Assembly: GCA_019637155.1 (NCBI GenBank)
Contig: JAHBWE010000006.1
Location: 186,001-250,000, forward strand
DNA: 64,000 bases
From: Labilithrix sp.
GTDB lineage: Bacteria > Myxococcota_A > Polyangia > Polyangiales > Polyangiaceae
Direction of reading: 5' to 3'
Part shown: positions 63,151-64,000 of the stretch, in pieces
How the letters are laid out: each line of letters begins with the position of its first letter
Position numbering within the stretch: the first letter of the stretch is position 1
Translations under genes and position numbers: made by a program
Notes under the pieces: model-generated
The model's database searches: none
The model's input: only the letters and a program-made list of their open reading frames with translations
What the model was told of the DNA's origin: nothing

Positions 63151-64000
63151 GATGCGACGTCCGTTCCCCTTCGTGCTTGTCCCCGCTTTCGCTTGGTTCT
63201 TCGCCTGCAGCTCGGAGCCCGGAAATAGCGGCCCTTCCGCGTCCTCGTCCCCGAGCGACCCCTCGCGAACGGCCGAGGCAAGTCGCGACGCTGGGACGGG
63301 CACGTCCAGCTCGGGTCACACCGCGAGCGACGGCAGCCCGGTCGTGATCGGCGACGCGACGACGCCGGGCCAGAACGACGGCGACGCCACGACCGACCCG
63401 CCGCCGAGCGGCCCCCCTGCGGTCCAGTACATCGGCCGCTTCGACACGCGCGACCCGGCCGGTCCGAAGTGCGCGTGGCCCGGCTGCCGGATCATCGCGC
63501 GCTTCAGCGGCACGAAGGTGTCGGCGCGCTTCAACGAGATCAACTACACGTGGATGGAAGGCACGCCGAGCGAGTGGGACGTCGTCGTCGACGGCGCGAT
63601 CACGCACAAGCTCGTCACGCCGACCGGCACCCACGACTTCGTCCTCGCGGAGGACCTCCCGCCGGGCGATCACAAGATCGAGCTCTACAAGCGCTCGGAG
63701 GCGCAGAACGGCATCACGCAGTTCCTCGGCTACGACTTCGCGGGCGGGACGCTCCTCTCGCCGCCGGCGCGGAAGACGCGGCGGATCGAGATCATCGGCG
63801 ACTCGCAGCCCGCCGGCTTCGGGATGGAGGGCGTCGGCCTCGGCCCCGACTGCCCCGGCACCGACTGGGCCGCGCGCTGGGAGAACTTCCACAAGTCGGT
63901 GGGCACGCTGATGGCGAAGGACCTGAACGCGGAGATCGCGGGCACCTGCTACTCGGGCAAGGGCGTCTTCAAGAACATCTGGCACCCGGACAAGGAGCCG
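63151..64000 (+). CDS. SGNH/CE2-type esterase lipoprotein (3-prime end outside window)
   Basis: The frame is open to the window end, with 283 residues visible. A signal peptide with lipobox FFAC is followed by a long Ser/Asp/Pro-rich linker and a jelly-roll-like region (FNEINYTWMEGTPSEWDVVVD near residue 140). A GDS box (IEIIGDSQPAGFGMEG near 215) holds the likely nucleophile Ser. This two-domain order is that of carbohydrate esterase family 2 and related deacetylases. The catalytic His lies beyond the window. It is probably a surface polysaccharide deacetylase. Confidence 0.78.

Overview
The window is 64 kb of very GC-rich DNA, densely packed with genes on both strands; no stretch longer than 300 bases lacks a gene. 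The content points to a Myxococcota (myxobacterial, Polyangia-like) chromosome. This is an inference from six Hanks-type Ser/Thr kinase genes (seven kinase domains), a PP2C phosphatase, an FHA-containing sigma-54 activator, four extracytoplasmic-function-type sigma factors, a secreted caspase-like protein, many Asp/Ser/Pro-rich lipoproteins, and PEGA/TPR proteins. I saw no rRNA, tRNA, CRISPR array, prophage or transposase.

Layout. 1-6.6 kb: phosphoenolpyruvate carboxylase (cut by the window start), a lipoprotein, a metallopeptidase lipoprotein and adenylosuccinate lyase. 6.6-11.2 kb: a minus-strand cluster of a COQ4-like protein, an ECF sigma factor and two Ser/Thr kinases. 11.2-13.5 kb: hydrolase, membrane protein, glycosyltransferase. 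13.6-20.1 kb: a compact seven-gene phosphate operon, phoB-phoR-pstS-pstC-pstA-pstB-phoU, with a candidate Pho box in front. 20.2-24.3 kb: a lipoprotein, then a sigma/anti-sigma/caspase-barrel operon. 24.4-28.8 kb: argH, an HtrA-like pseudoprotease with PDZ domain, and a PP2C phosphatase. 28.8-31.8 kb: a kinase, TPR/PEGA and cytochrome-like operon. 31.9-43.1 kb: lipoproteins (one with a VHL-like beta domain), aldose epimerase, a sigma-54 activator followed by a tandem double kinase, and an RpoE-like sigma factor. 43.2-47.1 kb: a large GH13 protein. 47.1-53.6 kb: a regulator with two small membrane proteins, an expansin-like lipoprotein, a beta-propeller/di-haem lipoprotein and a kinase. 53.6-59.8 kb: small lipoprotein, HAD phosphatase and a complete ABC/HlyD/TolC export operon. 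59.9-64 kb: lipoprotein, hemerythrin, kinase, and the start of an SGNH/CE2-like esterase cut by the window end.

The most unusual features are non-coding or cross-cutting. (1) A roughly 100-bp triple-hairpin repeat occurs four times, always in the sense orientation of the gene it touches. It lies in frame inside a kinase activation segment, inside the PstS signal peptide, at the C-terminus of an ECF sigma factor, and just after a HAD gene. (2) Two paralogous lipoprotein genes 7 kb apart share a 16-bp palindrome upstream and a sigma-54-like GG-N10-GC element. The palindrome-to-promoter distances differ by 11 bp, about one helical turn, and a sigma-54 activator gene lies between the two. (3) A second type of long nested hairpin separates the convergent TolC-like and lipoprotein genes.

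Functional assignments rest on motifs read by eye. No database search was possible, so family names without strong motifs should be taken as provisional.
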